In this document: in pieces, positions 17,964-26,573 of the stretch
Numbering within the stretch: the stretch's first letter is position 1
How the letters are laid out: every line of letters starts with the position of its first letter
Source of the DNA: Aquibium sp. ELW1220
GTDB taxonomy: Bacteria > Pseudomonadota > Alphaproteobacteria > Rhizobiales > Rhizobiaceae
Length of the DNA: 64,000 nt
Direction: 5' to 3'
NCBI RefSeq assembly: GCF_030398385.1
Contig: NZ_JAOAOQ010000016.1
Span: 62,001 to 126,000 of the forward strand
Notes under the pieces: model-generated
Databases searched by the model: none
What the model was told of the DNA's origin: nothing
The model's input: only the letters and a program-made list of their open reading frames with translations
Made by a program: the position numbers and the translations under genes

Positions 17964-19628
17964 CTAGCCGGTGAAGCCGTAGACTTCGCGGGCGAGGTCC
18001 GGTGTGATCAGCCCGTTGCGGATGTCGTCGGCGACGGCTGAGCGGTCGCGCTCCTTCGGGTCGCCGATGCCGCCGCCATTGCCGGTGACGACGCGGATGA
18101 CGTCGTCGGTGTGGGTGACGAGGCCCGAGACGAAGGAGAAGGTTTCGCGCGACCCGTCCTTGCGGATCACCTCGACATAGTTGGGCGAGCCCTCGTTGCC
18201 GCCGTCGAGCGCCCAGGGCGGGAATTTCGAGCGGGTGTAGCCGGCGGTGAGGAAGCCGTTGTCGGCGCGCACGCGGTAATCCATGACGATGCCGCGACCA
18301 CCGCGATAGCGCCCCTCGCCGCCCGGCGCGACGTTGAGCTCCATGCGGTCGACATAGAGCCCGTTGCGCGCCTCGTTGATCTCGGCCGGGCAGTTGTAGG
18401 TCTCGCCGTGGAAGCCGCAGAAGATCGCCGAATTGCCGTCGCCGCCGCGCGAGGCACCCCAGCCGCCGAGCTGCGGCTCGATGATGGTGTACTGGCGCCC
18501 GGTATCGGGATGGATGCCGCCGATGAAGGTGCCGCAGACCGAGGCGAAATGGCCCGACGCCAGCCGCTCGGGCATATGCGGGGCGAGGCACCGCCACATG
18601 ATGTCATACACGCGCAGCTCGATCTCGTAGTAAAAGCCGATCGGCGCCGGTTCCCTGGCGTGGAAGACGGAGCCCTCGCGGGTGAGGAGCCGGATCGGCC
18701 GGAACGAGCCCTCGTTTGCGGGCGAATAGGGATCGGTCAGCGACTTGAAGATCATCTGCGCGGCGACCATCACGCCGTCGCGGCTGGTGTTGACCGGGTT
18801 GGGCGACTGGTCGGGATTGTCGAGGAGATCCACCTCGAAGGCGTCGTCGGAGATGGTGATCTTCACGTTGAAGATGCGGCCGTCGTCCTGCTCTTCCGAC
18901 AGCTCGAAAATGCCCTTGGGCAGATCCTTCAGCGCCTTCAGCGACACCTGCTCGCCGAAGTCGAGGAAGGAGGCCATGGCGTTCTGGAAGGTGGCGGTGC
19001 CGTATTTCTCGGCGATCTCGACGAGGCGCTTCGCCCCGATGCGCACCGAGGCGATGGCGGCCCAGACGTCGCCTTCGAGCACGTCGGGCATGCGCGAATT
19101 GACCTTGATGATCTCCATGACGGAGCGGATCGGCTCGCCCTTCGAGATGATCTTGATGGCGGGCAGGCGCAGCCCCTCCTGGAAGATCTCGGTCGCCTCG
19201 CCGGTGAGCGAGCCGGGCGCCATGCCGCCGACGTCGGAATTGTGGGCAATGTTGGTGGTCCAGGCGATGATGGTGTCGCCCACGAACACCGGCATGGCGA
19301 CGACGATGTCGTTCAAATGCGTGACGCCGCCGTAATAGGGGTCGTTGGTGGCGAAGACGTCGCCGGGCTGGATGTCGCCCGGCCTGTCGTACTTGGCCAC
19401 GATCACCTTCACCGCCTTGTCGAGCACGCCGATGAAGGCCGGGATGCCCGCGCCCGACGAGGCCAGCGCGCCCTTTGCGTCGGTGATGCCGGTGCCCATG
19501 TCGAGCACCTCGTAGATGATCGAGCTCATCGCGGTCTTCTTCATGACCGCGAACATCTCGTCGGCGGCGGCCTGCAGCGAGTTCTGGATGATTTCGAGCG
19601 TGATGGGGTCGTTGGCGAGCTTAGTCAT
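17964..19628 (-). CDS. Hydantoinase B/oxoprolinase family subunit (second HyuB paralogue)
   Basis: This 554-residue HyuB-family subunit shares the same layout as the paralogue at 14876-16453: AAADEMFAVMKKTAMSSIIYE at the N-terminus, NDPYYGGVTHLND, NTSRDGVM, and a glycine-rich VTGNGGGIGDP near the C-terminus. Its closeness to hyuA makes it the likely partner of that ATPase subunit. The ATG at 19628 has GGAG six bases upstream. The frame is open further upstream, but that extension reads through palindromic element 2 and was rejected. The downstream M24 peptidase gene starts 154 bp away. Confidence 0.93.
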   Translation of the reverse strand: MTKLANDPITLEIIQNSLQAAADEMFAVMKKTAMSSIIYEVLDMGTGITDAKGALASSGAGIPAFIGVLDKAVKVIVAKYDRPGDIQPGDVFATNDPYYGGVTHLNDIVVAMPVFVGDTIIAWTTNIAHNSDVGGMAPGSLTGEATEIFQEGLRLPAIKIISKGEPIRSVMEIIKVNSRMPDVLEGDVWAAIASVRIGAKRLVEIAEKYGTATFQNAMASFLDFGEQVSLKALKDLPKGIFELSEEQDDGRIFNVKITISDDAFEVDLLDNPDQSPNPVNTSRDGVMVAAQMIFKSLTDPYSPANEGSFRPIRLLTREGSVFHAREPAPIGFYYEIELRVYDIMWRCLAPHMPERLASGHFASVCGTFIGGIHPDTGRQYTIIEPQLGGWGASRGGDGNSAIFCGFHGETYNCPAEINEARNGLYVDRMELNVAPGGEGRYRGGRGIVMDYRVRADNGFLTAGYTRSKFPPWALDGGNEGSPNYVEVIRKDGSRETFSFVSGLVTHTDDVIRVVTGNGGGIGDPKERDRSAVADDIRNGLITPDLAREVYGFTG

Positions 19629-19662
19629 GGCGCGCTCCATTTGCGTTGCCTGGCGTTCCTTC

Positions 19663-19821
19663 GCGCCCCCCTCTGGCCTGCCGGCCATCTCCCCCACGCG
19701 GGGGGAGATCGGCTGTCATCGCCGCCGCCGCCAATCGCCGACCTCGCAAGAAGCGCGGAGCGAAAGCGGCAGGACGATCTCCCCCCTCGTGGGGGAGATG
19801 GCCGGCAGGCCAGAGGGGGGC
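19663..19821. repeat. Long inverted repeat element, copy 2 (between hyuA and hyuB)
   Basis: Arms 19665-19710 and 19776-19821 are 46 bp each and match as inverted copies at 45 of 46 positions, around a 65-bp centre. The sequence is the same family as copies 1 and 3. The element fills most of the 218-bp gap between hyuA and hyuB, so the leftward transcript must run through a potential 46-bp stem. Confidence 0.9.
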
Positions 19822-19846
19822 AACGTAGGGCATCGCCGTCTCCAAA

Positions 19847-21916
19847 TCAGAGATGAATGTGGATGTTGCCGTAGCCGTCGATCTCGACCCGGTTGCCGGG
19901 ATGGATGACGACGGTGGTGCCGGGATCCTCGACGATGGCGGGGCCTGCGAAGGCCATACCGGGCTCGAGCTTCGTGCCGTCGTAGATCGCCGCGCGGTGG
20001 ATGCCTTCGAGCGCGTAGTCGACGTCGCGGTGGCCCTTGAGCGCGGCGTCGGCCGGCGTGCCGGTGGCCTCGCGCTGCGCCATGGTCAGCTTGCCGACCT
20101 CGGCCGAGGCGACGAGGTGGATGCCCACCATCTCCACCGGCGCGGAGAGCCGGTAGGTGTATTCGCGCTCATAGGTCTCGTGGAAGGCGGCCTGGATTTC
20201 GGCCAGGCGTTCGTCGGTGATCGCGCCCTCGGCGATCAGCACCTCGGTGGTGTGCTCCTGGTTCTGGTAGCGGAACTTGCCGTAGCGCAGCATCCGCACC
20301 TTGTCGGCAGCGATGCCCTCGGCGGCGAACTGCCCACGGGCGCGCTCTTCCGTCTCGGTAAAGATCGCCTCGATGCCGGCGGCGGAGCCGGGCGCCAGCT
20401 CGGCGAGGCGGGTGACGAAATAGTCGCGGCGCAGGTCCGACATCATCATGCCCCAGGCCGAGAAGACCGAGGCGCCGGCCGGCACCACGACCTTCTTCAC
20501 GCCGAGTTCCTGCCCGAGCGCGACGCCGTGCATGGCGCCACCGCCGCCGAAGGCCACCAGCGTGAAGTCGCGCGGGTCGTGGCCGCGGTTGAGCGAGACG
20601 AGCTTCAGCGCGTTGACCATGTTGTTGTTGGCGATGCGGATGATGCCGCGCGCCGCTTCCGTGGTGTCGACGCCGAGCTTTTCGGCCACGCCCGCAAGCG
20701 CCGTCTCCGCCGCCGCCATGTCGGCCACCACCTCGCCGCCGCAGAAATAGTCGCGGTTGATGCGGCCGAGCCGGAGATTGGCGTCGGTGGTGGTGGCGTT
20801 GGTACCGCCGCGCCCGTAGGCCGCCGGACCCGGCATGGCGCCGGCCGACTGCGGGCCGACGTGAAGCTTGCCGAAATCGTCGACCCAGGCGATCGAGCCG
20901 CCGCCATTGCCGATCTCGACCAGGTCGACGACGGGCACCATGATCGGATAGCCGGCCGAGGTGCGGTCGCGCTCGATCCAGTAATCGGTCTTGATCTTGA
21001 CCTCGCCGTCCTCGATCAGCGAGCACTTGGCCGTGGTGCCGCCGATGTCGAGCGCCAGCACGTTGGGCTCGCCGATCAGCTTGCCGAGTTCGGCCGCGCC
21101 CCAGAAGCCGGAGGCCGGGCCGGATTCGACCATGGTGATCGGGATCTTCGAAACGGAGTCGAGCGAGTCGACGCCGCAGTTCGACTGCATGATGTAGGGG
21201 CTGCCCTTCAACCCCTTCTCCTTCAGGCCGCCGGCAAGCCGCGACAGATAGCGCTCGGCGATCGGCTGGACGTAGGCCGAGAGCACGGCCGTGTTGGTGC
21301 GCTCGTATTCGCGCCATTCGCGGGTGATCTGGTGCGAGGCGACCGCCGAGACGTCGGGCCAGAGCCGGCGCAACTCGGCCATCGCGGCCTCCTCGTGCGC
21401 GGGATCGGCATAGGAGTGCAGGAAGGAGATGGCGACCGCCTGGACGCCGTCGGCCTGGAAGTCGGCGACGATGCCCGGCAGGGCCGACAGGTCGAGCGGC
21501 TTCAGCTCTTCGCCCTTGTAGGAAATGCGGCCGGGCAGTTCGCGGCGCAGATAGCGCGGCACGAAGGGCTTCGGCTTCTGGTAGTGCAGGTTGAAGAAGT
21601 CGGGCCGGTTGCCGCGCGCGATCTCGAGCGTGTCGCGAAAACCCTCGGTGGTGATGAGCCCGACCTTGACGCCCTTGCGCTCGGTCAGCGCGTTGATCAC
21701 GACGGTCGTGCCATGCGCCAGGAAGTCGACCGAGGCCGGATCGACGCCGGCCTTGGCGAGCACGTTGAGCACGCCCTGCTCGAAATTCGGCGGCGTGGTG
21801 TCGGACTTGGCGGTGACGATGCGCGCCGCCCCGGTGGCGACGTCGGTCTCGAAGCAGACGAGGTCGGTGAAGGTGCCGCCGACGTCGGTAGCGACGCGGA
21901 TGATGGTCTCGCCCAT
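19847..21916 (-). CDS. hyuA: Hydantoinase A/oxoprolinase family ATPase subunit
   Basis: This 689-residue HyuA subunit phosphorylates or otherwise activates the cyclic amide substrate using ATP and works with HyuB. The N-terminal Hydant_A_N domain opens with VATDVGGTFTDLV. The actin-like ATP site recurs as LALDIGGTTAKC, and the long GNGGGSIAWVD and AFGGGGAMHG segments are typical. Length is normal for the family. The ATG at 21916 follows GGGAG and lies 2 bp after the stop of the GAF gene; the frame open to 22339 overlaps that gene and was rejected. Hydantoin, oxoproline and caprolactam-type substrates are all possible. Confidence 0.94.
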   Translation of the reverse strand: MGETIIRVATDVGGTFTDLVCFETDVATGAARIVTAKSDTTPPNFEQGVLNVLAKAGVDPASVDFLAHGTTVVINALTERKGVKVGLITTEGFRDTLEIARGNRPDFFNLHYQKPKPFVPRYLRRELPGRISYKGEELKPLDLSALPGIVADFQADGVQAVAISFLHSYADPAHEEAAMAELRRLWPDVSAVASHQITREWREYERTNTAVLSAYVQPIAERYLSRLAGGLKEKGLKGSPYIMQSNCGVDSLDSVSKIPITMVESGPASGFWGAAELGKLIGEPNVLALDIGGTTAKCSLIEDGEVKIKTDYWIERDRTSAGYPIMVPVVDLVEIGNGGGSIAWVDDFGKLHVGPQSAGAMPGPAAYGRGGTNATTTDANLRLGRINRDYFCGGEVVADMAAAETALAGVAEKLGVDTTEAARGIIRIANNNMVNALKLVSLNRGHDPRDFTLVAFGGGGAMHGVALGQELGVKKVVVPAGASVFSAWGMMMSDLRRDYFVTRLAELAPGSAAGIEAIFTETEERARGQFAAEGIAADKVRMLRYGKFRYQNQEHTTEVLIAEGAITDERLAEIQAAFHETYEREYTYRLSAPVEMVGIHLVASAEVGKLTMAQREATGTPADAALKGHRDVDYALEGIHRAAIYDGTKLEPGMAFAGPAIVEDPGTTVVIHPGNRVEIDGYGNIHIHL

Positions 21917-21918
21917 GG

Positions 21919-22416
21919 TCAGGCTCCCTTGTTCATGCGCTGGAGGAGAAGCAGGCAGACGAGGCCGGGCAGCTTCAGCGCCTCGGCCGCCGCCACCCGT
22001 TCCGGCGTGTAGTATCCCGCGACGTCGAGGCAGTTGATGGTGCCGGCGACCTCGCCATCGATCAGGATCGGCACGTTCATGACGCTCTCGCAGCCGAGCG
22101 AACGGATCTGCTCCCAGTCGCCGAAGACCTCGGCGATGGCCTCGATGTCGTTGGCGACGAAGGTCTTCTTCTCGTCGATGACCTGGCGCGACCAGTCGGT
22201 CTCGTTGGCAGGCTTGGTGCCGGAGACGGGATAGGCGTCCGGCATGTTGGAATAGACGCGCGCATTGACGCGCTGCGCCCGGTCGCTGGTCATGACGGTG
22301 AAGAGCTTTGCGCCGACGACCTGCTGGGTGAGCGCGCAAAGCGCATCCAGGGCAGCCTGCGGCTGGCCGGCGCCGCCGGCGGCTTCGAGGAAGGGCGTAT
22401 AGTCAGGCACGTTCAT
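21919..22416 (-). CDS. Stand-alone GAF domain protein in the hydantoinase locus
   Basis: This 165-residue protein is essentially one GAF domain, a small-molecule or redox-binding fold. Strands and motifs such as FTVMTSDRA, KKTFVANDIEAI, SVMNVPILIDGEVAGTINCLD and YYTPERVAAAEAL are recognisable. No output domain (HTH, kinase, GGDEF) is attached. It starts inside the end of the dppF-like gene (14-bp overlap) and stops 2 bp before hyuA, so it is tightly embedded in the operon. It might sense the substrate or bind the enzyme. The free methionine sulfoxide reductase subtype is unlikely because the cysteine pattern does not fit. Confidence 0.8.
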   Translation of the reverse strand: MNVPDYTPFLEAAGGAGQPQAALDALCALTQQVVGAKLFTVMTSDRAQRVNARVYSNMPDAYPVSGTKPANETDWSRQVIDEKKTFVANDIEAIAEVFGDWEQIRSLGCESVMNVPILIDGEVAGTINCLDVAGYYTPERVAAAEALKLPGLVCLLLLQRMNKGA

Positions 22417-23215
22417 TTTCGTTCTCCATGAGACGGTCGCGCAGCCGCACCTCGTCGGCGGTGACGACCGGAACGGCGCCGATCAGGCGTCGCGTGTAGG
22501 GATGGTGGGGGTCGGAGAAGATCGTCTCCGTCGGGTTCAGCTCGACCAGCCGCCCGCGCTCGAAGACGGCGACGCGGTCGGCGATGTTGCGCACGACCGA
22601 CAGGTCGTGGGTGATGAAGACATAGGTGAGCCCGCGGTCTTTCCTCAGATCGTTCAGCAGCTTGAGGACGCGTGCCTGCACCAGCACGTCGAGTGCGGAG
22701 GTCGGTTCGTCGAGCACGACGAGATCGGACTGGCAGGCCAGCGCACGCGCGATGGCAACCCGCTGGCGCTGGCCGCCCGAGAGCGCGTCGGGGGCGCGGG
22801 AGGCATAATCCGCCGGCAGGCCGACCTCTTCGAGGAGTTCGCCGACGCGGGCCGCGCGGGCGGACCGTTCCCCGAGCCCGTGCACGTCGAGCGGCAGGCG
22901 CAGTGACGCGCCGACCGTTCGCTTCGGGTTGAGCGAGGAGAGCGGGTTCTGCTGGACGAGCTGGATCGCGCGGCGATGGGCGAGCGTGCGGGCGGCCGGC
23001 AGCATCTCGCCCTTGAAGGCGATGGTGCCGGCGGTCGGCGGGTAGATGCCGAGGATCATGTTGGCGATGGTCGACTTGCCCGAGCCGCTTTCGCCGACGA
23101 TCGCCAGGCATTCGCCCTGACGCACGTCGAAGGACACGTCGTCGACGGCTCGCACTTCGTGGCGGCCCTGGGTGAAGGTCTTGGAGACGCGGTCGAGGGA
23201 CAGCAGCGCGGTCAT
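22403..23215 (-). CDS. Peptide-type ABC importer ATP-binding protein (OppF/DppF-like)
   Basis: This 270-residue ATPase of a peptide/nickel-type ABC importer has Walker A GESGSGKST near residue 40, the Q-loop QNPLSSLNPKRT, the signature LSGGQRQRVAIARA and Walker B LVVLDEP followed by TSALD. The C-terminal HPYTRRLIGAVP segment is the oligopeptide-transporter ATPase tail. The ATG at 23215 begins the family N-terminus; the open frame upstream crosses palindromic element 3. It would pair with the DppD-like ATPase on the cytoplasmic face of the DppB/DppC-like permeases. Confidence 0.93.
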   Translation of the reverse strand: MTALLSLDRVSKTFTQGRHEVRAVDDVSFDVRQGECLAIVGESGSGKSTIANMILGIYPPTAGTIAFKGEMLPAARTLAHRRAIQLVQQNPLSSLNPKRTVGASLRLPLDVHGLGERSARAARVGELLEEVGLPADYASRAPDALSGGQRQRVAIARALACQSDLVVLDEPTSALDVLVQARVLKLLNDLRKDRGLTYVFITHDLSVVRNIADRVAVFERGRLVELNPTETIFSDPHHPYTRRLIGAVPVVTADEVRLRDRLMENENERA

Positions 23216-23259
23216 TGGCGGTGGCCGCTTTTGGCTTCGGCGGTGAGGCCGCGTTCTGT

Positions 23260-23378
23260 CGCGCCCCCCTCTGGCCTGCCGGCCCTCTCCCCCACGAGGG
23301 GGGAGATCACGCGCGTCGGCGGCGAGCTTGATCTCCCCCCTCGTGGGGGAGAGGGCCGGCAGGCCAGAGGGGGGCGCC
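23260..23378. repeat. Perfect 49-bp inverted repeat element, copy 3 (between the two ABC ATPase genes)
   Basis: Arms 23261-23309 and 23329-23377 are exact reverse complements over 49 bp, enclosing 19 bp. The arm starts GCGCCCCCCTCTGGCCTGCC and contains a nested CTCCCCCACGAGGGGGGAG palindrome. It occupies the 199-bp gap between the dppD- and dppF-like genes. Exact arm symmetry suggests recent arrival, gene conversion or selection for a structure. Confidence 0.92.
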
Positions 23379-23414
23379 GTAGAGTGCAAGCGATGGAGAC
23401 CTGGCCACCAACCA

Positions 23415-24305
23415 TCACCCCGCCTCCCCCGGCTCTTCGCATCCCTCATGCACCACCATCGGCGCGAAGTAGCTGTCCGACACGTCGTCGATCTCGGGGA
23501 TGCCGCCGCCGGTGATGCGGGGGACGGCGGCGAGAAGGGCGCGGGTGTAGGGGTGGCGGGGGTCGGCGAAGAGATCGGCCGAGCGGCCTTGCTCGACGAT
23601 GCGGCCCTTGTAGATGACGTAGACGCGGTCGGCGAATTCGCGCACGACACCGAGATTGTGCGAAATGAACAGCACCGAGGTGCGGTGCTTCTCGACCAGG
23701 TCGCGCATCAAGGACAGGGTCTGCGCCTGCACGGTGACGTCGAGCGCGGTGCCCGGCTCGTCAGCGATCAGAAGCGAGGGTTCGTTGGCGAGCGCCATGG
23801 CGATCATGACGCGCTGGTTCATGCCGCCGGACAGCTGGAAGGAATAGGAATCGAGCGCGCGGGCGGGATCGGGGATCGCGACGTCGGCCAGCGCCGCTTG
23901 GGCCTTCCTCCGCGCGTCCGCCTGCGAGATGCCGGGCTCGGCGCGCTTCAGCACCTCGTGGAACTGCGCGCCGATGCGGTAGACCGGGTTGAGCGAGGAG
24001 GTCGGGTCCTGGAAGATCATCGACATCCTCGTGCCGCGCAGGGCGTGGCGCCGGCGCTCGGTCAGCGTCGACAGGTCCTGCCCCTCGAAAGACACGCGGC
24101 CGCCGATGCGCGCGGTCTTCAGCTGCTGCAAGAGGCCGAGCACGATGCGGGCGGTGACGGACTTGCCCGAGCCGCTTTCGCCGACCAGCGCGACGCGCTC
24201 GCCCTTCATGATGTGCAGCGAGATGCCGTGCAGCACGTCGACCTGCCCGGCCCAGCCGCGGAAGCCGAGGGTGAGATCGCGGATGAGAAGCGTCGGCGCG
24301 GTCAC
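23415..24305 (-). CDS. Peptide-type ABC importer ATP-binding protein (OppD/DppD-like)
   Basis: This 296-residue ATPase partners the DppF-like protein. Walker A GESGSGKSV, Q-loop FQDPTSSLNPVYR, signature LSGGMNQRVMIAMA and Walker B LLIADEP followed by GTALD are all visible, as is the C-terminal HPYTRALLAAVP. TALD replaces the more usual TALD/TSALD with an adjoining Gly, which is common in DppD. The start is GTG at 24305, overlapping the permease stop by 4 bp (GTGA) and giving the correct family N-terminus. The frame continues upstream antisense-free but inside the permease gene and was not used. Confidence 0.92.
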   Translation of the reverse strand: MTAPTLLIRDLTLGFRGWAGQVDVLHGISLHIMKGERVALVGESGSGKSVTARIVLGLLQQLKTARIGGRVSFEGQDLSTLTERRRHALRGTRMSMIFQDPTSSLNPVYRIGAQFHEVLKRAEPGISQADARRKAQAALADVAIPDPARALDSYSFQLSGGMNQRVMIAMALANEPSLLIADEPGTALDVTVQAQTLSLMRDLVEKHRTSVLFISHNLGVVREFADRVYVIYKGRIVEQGRSADLFADPRHPYTRALLAAVPRITGGGIPEIDDVSDSYFAPMVVHEGCEEPGEAG

Positions 24306-25135
24306 TGGCCGCCCCCCAGCACGTCGCGCAGCGCGTCGCCGACGAGGTTGAAGCCGAAGACGGCGACGAGGATGGCGAGGCCCGGGAAGACGGTGAGCCA
24401 CCAGGAATCCGGCAGGTATTTCGCGCCGTCGGCGACCATCGAGCCGAGATCGGGCGTCGGCGGCTGCACGCCGAGCCCCAGGAAGGAGAGCGACGAGGCG
24501 ATGAGGATGACGAAGCCGAGGTCGAGCGTCATCTTGGTGACGATCGAGGGGACGCAGTTGGGCAGGATCTCGCGGAAGATCACATGCATCCTCGACGCAC
24601 CGATCACCTCGGCGGCGAGCACGTAGCCCTCCTCCTTCTCGGAGCGGGCGAGATTGTAGACGAGGCGCGTGTACCAGGGCCACCACATGGCGGTGACGGC
24701 CAGCATGCCGTTGGTGAGCGTGGGCTGGAGCAGGCCCATCATCGACATGGCGAGCACCAGCGGCGGGATCGACAGGAAGACGTCGGTGATGCGCATCAGG
24801 ACGTATTCGGTCCAGCCGCCGAGATAGCCGGCAACGAGCCCGATGGTGACGCCGATCGGCACGGCGATGACCAGCACCACGACGCCGAGCAGAAGCGAGA
24901 TGCGGTAGGCGTAGAGGATGCGCGAGAACAGGTCGCGGCCGACGAGATCGGTGCCGAAGATATAGGGCCATTCCGGCGGCCTGTTGAAATTGGCGAAATC
25001 GACCACGGCGCCGGCATGGGTGGGGAACGGGGCGATGACATCGGCGAAGACCGCCGACAGGACGACCATGGCGACGAGGAACAGGCCGAGCGCCGACAGC
25101 GGGTTGCGCAGCAGGATGAAGAGCGTGCGCTTCAT
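24302..25135 (-). CDS. Peptide-type ABC importer permease (OppC/DppC-like)
   Basis: This 277-residue inner-membrane permease has about six helices. The first begins at residue 5 (LFILLRNPLSALGLFLVAMVV in outline). The binding-protein-dependent transport EAA region is recognisable as AAEVIGASRMHVIFREILPN, which contacts the ATPase subunit. A conserved FGTDLVGRDLFSR segment, typical of DppC/OppC, lies near residue 60. It overlaps the ATPase gene downstream by 4 bp. Upstream it is separated from the DppB-like gene by an unusual 352-bp gap holding palindromic element 4. Confidence 0.93.
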   Translation of the reverse strand: MKRTLFILLRNPLSALGLFLVAMVVLSAVFADVIAPFPTHAGAVVDFANFNRPPEWPYIFGTDLVGRDLFSRILYAYRISLLLGVVVLVIAVPIGVTIGLVAGYLGGWTEYVLMRITDVFLSIPPLVLAMSMMGLLQPTLTNGMLAVTAMWWPWYTRLVYNLARSEKEEGYVLAAEVIGASRMHVIFREILPNCVPSIVTKMTLDLGFVILIASSLSFLGLGVQPPTPDLGSMVADGAKYLPDSWWLTVFPGLAILVAVFGFNLVGDALRDVLGGGQ

Positions 25136-25239
25136 GAGCGGCCACCGGATGCACGACGATGGTGACGAGCAGCCTCACGCCCCGCCCATGCGTTGCCTGC
25201 ACGCGGGCAGCGCAACCACCGCCGGATCGGGTGCACGGT

Positions 25240-25370
25240 ACCCCCACCCCTCACCCCTCCCCACAAGGGGGAGGGGGACACCGGCGACGTGCGTCGCCGC
25301 GTCCGGCAGAACCTGGCGCGACGCGGATCGCCCCCCTCCCCCTTGTGGGGAGGGGTGAGGGGTGGGGGTG
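25240..25370. repeat. Perfect 37-bp inverted repeat element, copy 4 of a second family (between dppB and dppC)
   Basis: Arms 25241-25277 and 25332-25368 are exact reverse complements over 37 bp, starting CCCCCACCCCTCACCCCTCC and containing CCCCACAAGGGGG-type inner symmetry. The centre is 54 bp. The arm differs from copies 1-3, so this is a different repeat family with the same layout. It lies in the 352-bp gap 25136-25487, otherwise without any gene I can support, between two permease genes that are normally adjacent or overlapping. Confidence 0.9.
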
Positions 25371-25487
25371 TTGCGCGCAAATGTTTCGGACATTCGCGCA
25401 GCGTGGTGCAACGCGGACGTTCCGCGGCAAACGCGCAGGTCGACGAGGCGGCACGCTGCAAGGTGCGGGAAGAGCGGATGTCGTCCA

Positions 25488-26513
25488 TCACCCTGCCCTC
25501 TGCGACAGCCGGATGCGCGGGTTGATCAGCGCGATGAGGAGGTCGACGACGACGTTGACGATCAGGAACAGCGCCGAGATGATCAGCACCGTGCCGACGA
25601 TGGCGTTCAGGTCCTTGCGCAGGATGACGGCGACGCCGTAGCGCGACAGGCCGGGCCAGGCGAAAACGGCCTCGACCAGGAAAGCGTTGCCGAGCATGGC
25701 GGCGAAGTCGAGGCCGATGATGGTGAGCGAGGGGATGAGCGAGGGCCGGAACGCCCAGCGCCGAGCGATGCGGCCTTCGGCGAAACCGTAGGACTGCGCC
25801 ATCTCGATGTAGGGCTTCTCGTAGGTCTCGACCATGTTGGCGCGGGTGAGCCGCGCCGCCTGGCCGATGCCCGAGAGCGCCAGCGCGAAGGCCGGCAGCA
25901 CGATGTGCCAGGCAGCGTTGGCGAAGGCGGAGAGATTGCCGGCCAGCAGCGTGTCGATGGTGAGGAAGCCGGTGACCGGCGCGATCGTGTAGCTGTCGGC
26001 GATGCGGCCGGCGATCGGGAACAGCGGCAGGAAATAGGCAAAGCACAGCATCAGGATGACGGCCCAGACAAAGCTTGGCGCCGACACGCCGAGCAGCGTG
26101 ACCAGCCGGATCGCGTGGTCGGCCCAGGTGCCGCGCCAGCGCGCCGCCATGACGCCGAGTGGCAGGCCGATCGCCACCATCATCAGGCCGGCGACGAGGA
26201 TCAGCTCCAGCGTGGCGGGCAGGAACTGCGCGATGTCGGTGGTGACGGGGCGGTTGGTGTAGAGCGAGATGCCGAGATCGCCGCGAAACACGTCGCGGAC
26301 GAAGTAGGCGTATTGCACGACCAGCGCATCGTCGAGATGCAGCCGCTCGCGCATCTGCGCCACCTGCTCGACGCTGGCGTTCGGCCCGAGCGCAATGCGC
26401 GCGGGGTCACCCGGGATGATCCGGGCGATGGCGAAGATCAGCATCGAGACCCCCACCAGGACGAGCAGGGAGGTTCCGAGCCGCTTCGCGAGGAGGCGGG
26501 CGACGGGTGGCAT
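25488..26513 (-). CDS. Peptide-type ABC importer permease (OppB/DppB-like)
   Basis: This 341-residue inner-membrane permease has the DppB/OppB N-terminus (LLAKRLGTSLLVLVGVSMLIF in outline) followed by the family segment IPGDPARIALGPNAS. About six helices are predicted. The EAA region is visible as MAQSYGFAEGRIARRWAFRPSL, slightly rearranged from the canonical form. It forms the membrane channel with the DppC-like subunit. The gene follows the solute-binding-protein gene at a 60-bp gap that contains a perfect hairpin, which may reduce permease expression relative to the binding protein. Confidence 0.92.
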   Translation of the reverse strand: MPPVARLLAKRLGTSLLVLVGVSMLIFAIARIIPGDPARIALGPNASVEQVAQMRERLHLDDALVVQYAYFVRDVFRGDLGISLYTNRPVTTDIAQFLPATLELILVAGLMMVAIGLPLGVMAARWRGTWADHAIRLVTLLGVSAPSFVWAVILMLCFAYFLPLFPIAGRIADSYTIAPVTGFLTIDTLLAGNLSAFANAAWHIVLPAFALALSGIGQAARLTRANMVETYEKPYIEMAQSYGFAEGRIARRWAFRPSLIPSLTIIGLDFAAMLGNAFLVEAVFAWPGLSRYGVAVILRKDLNAIVGTVLIISALFLIVNVVVDLLIALINPRIRLSQRAG

Positions 26514-26532
26514 GGCGCTTCTTCGGTTCGCA

Positions 26533-26558
26533 GGGACCGGCGGTCGCCCGCCGGTCCC
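26533..26558 (-). promoter_or_regulatory. Perfect 11-bp hairpin between binding-protein and permease genes
   Basis: GGGACCGGCGG (26533-26543), a 4-nt TCGC loop, and CCGCCGGTCCC (26548-26558) form a perfect, GC-rich 11-bp stem. It lies 15 bases after the binding-protein stop and 19 bases before the dppB-like start. Without a U-tract it is better read as an RNA-stabilising or partial-attenuation hairpin than a full terminator. Such hairpins are well known downstream of periplasmic binding-protein genes. Confidence 0.7.
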
Positions 26559-26573
26559 GCTCGCGGGGTTCGG

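Noticed and set aside
19629-19697. Longer N-terminus for the second HyuB
   Set aside because: The extra residues are encoded by palindromic element 2; a good ribosome-binding site and the family N-terminus support 19628.
16511-25370. The four palindromic elements as a CRISPR array or as attenuators
   Set aside because: There are only single inverted copies in separate junctions, with no regularly spaced direct repeats and no U-tracts.
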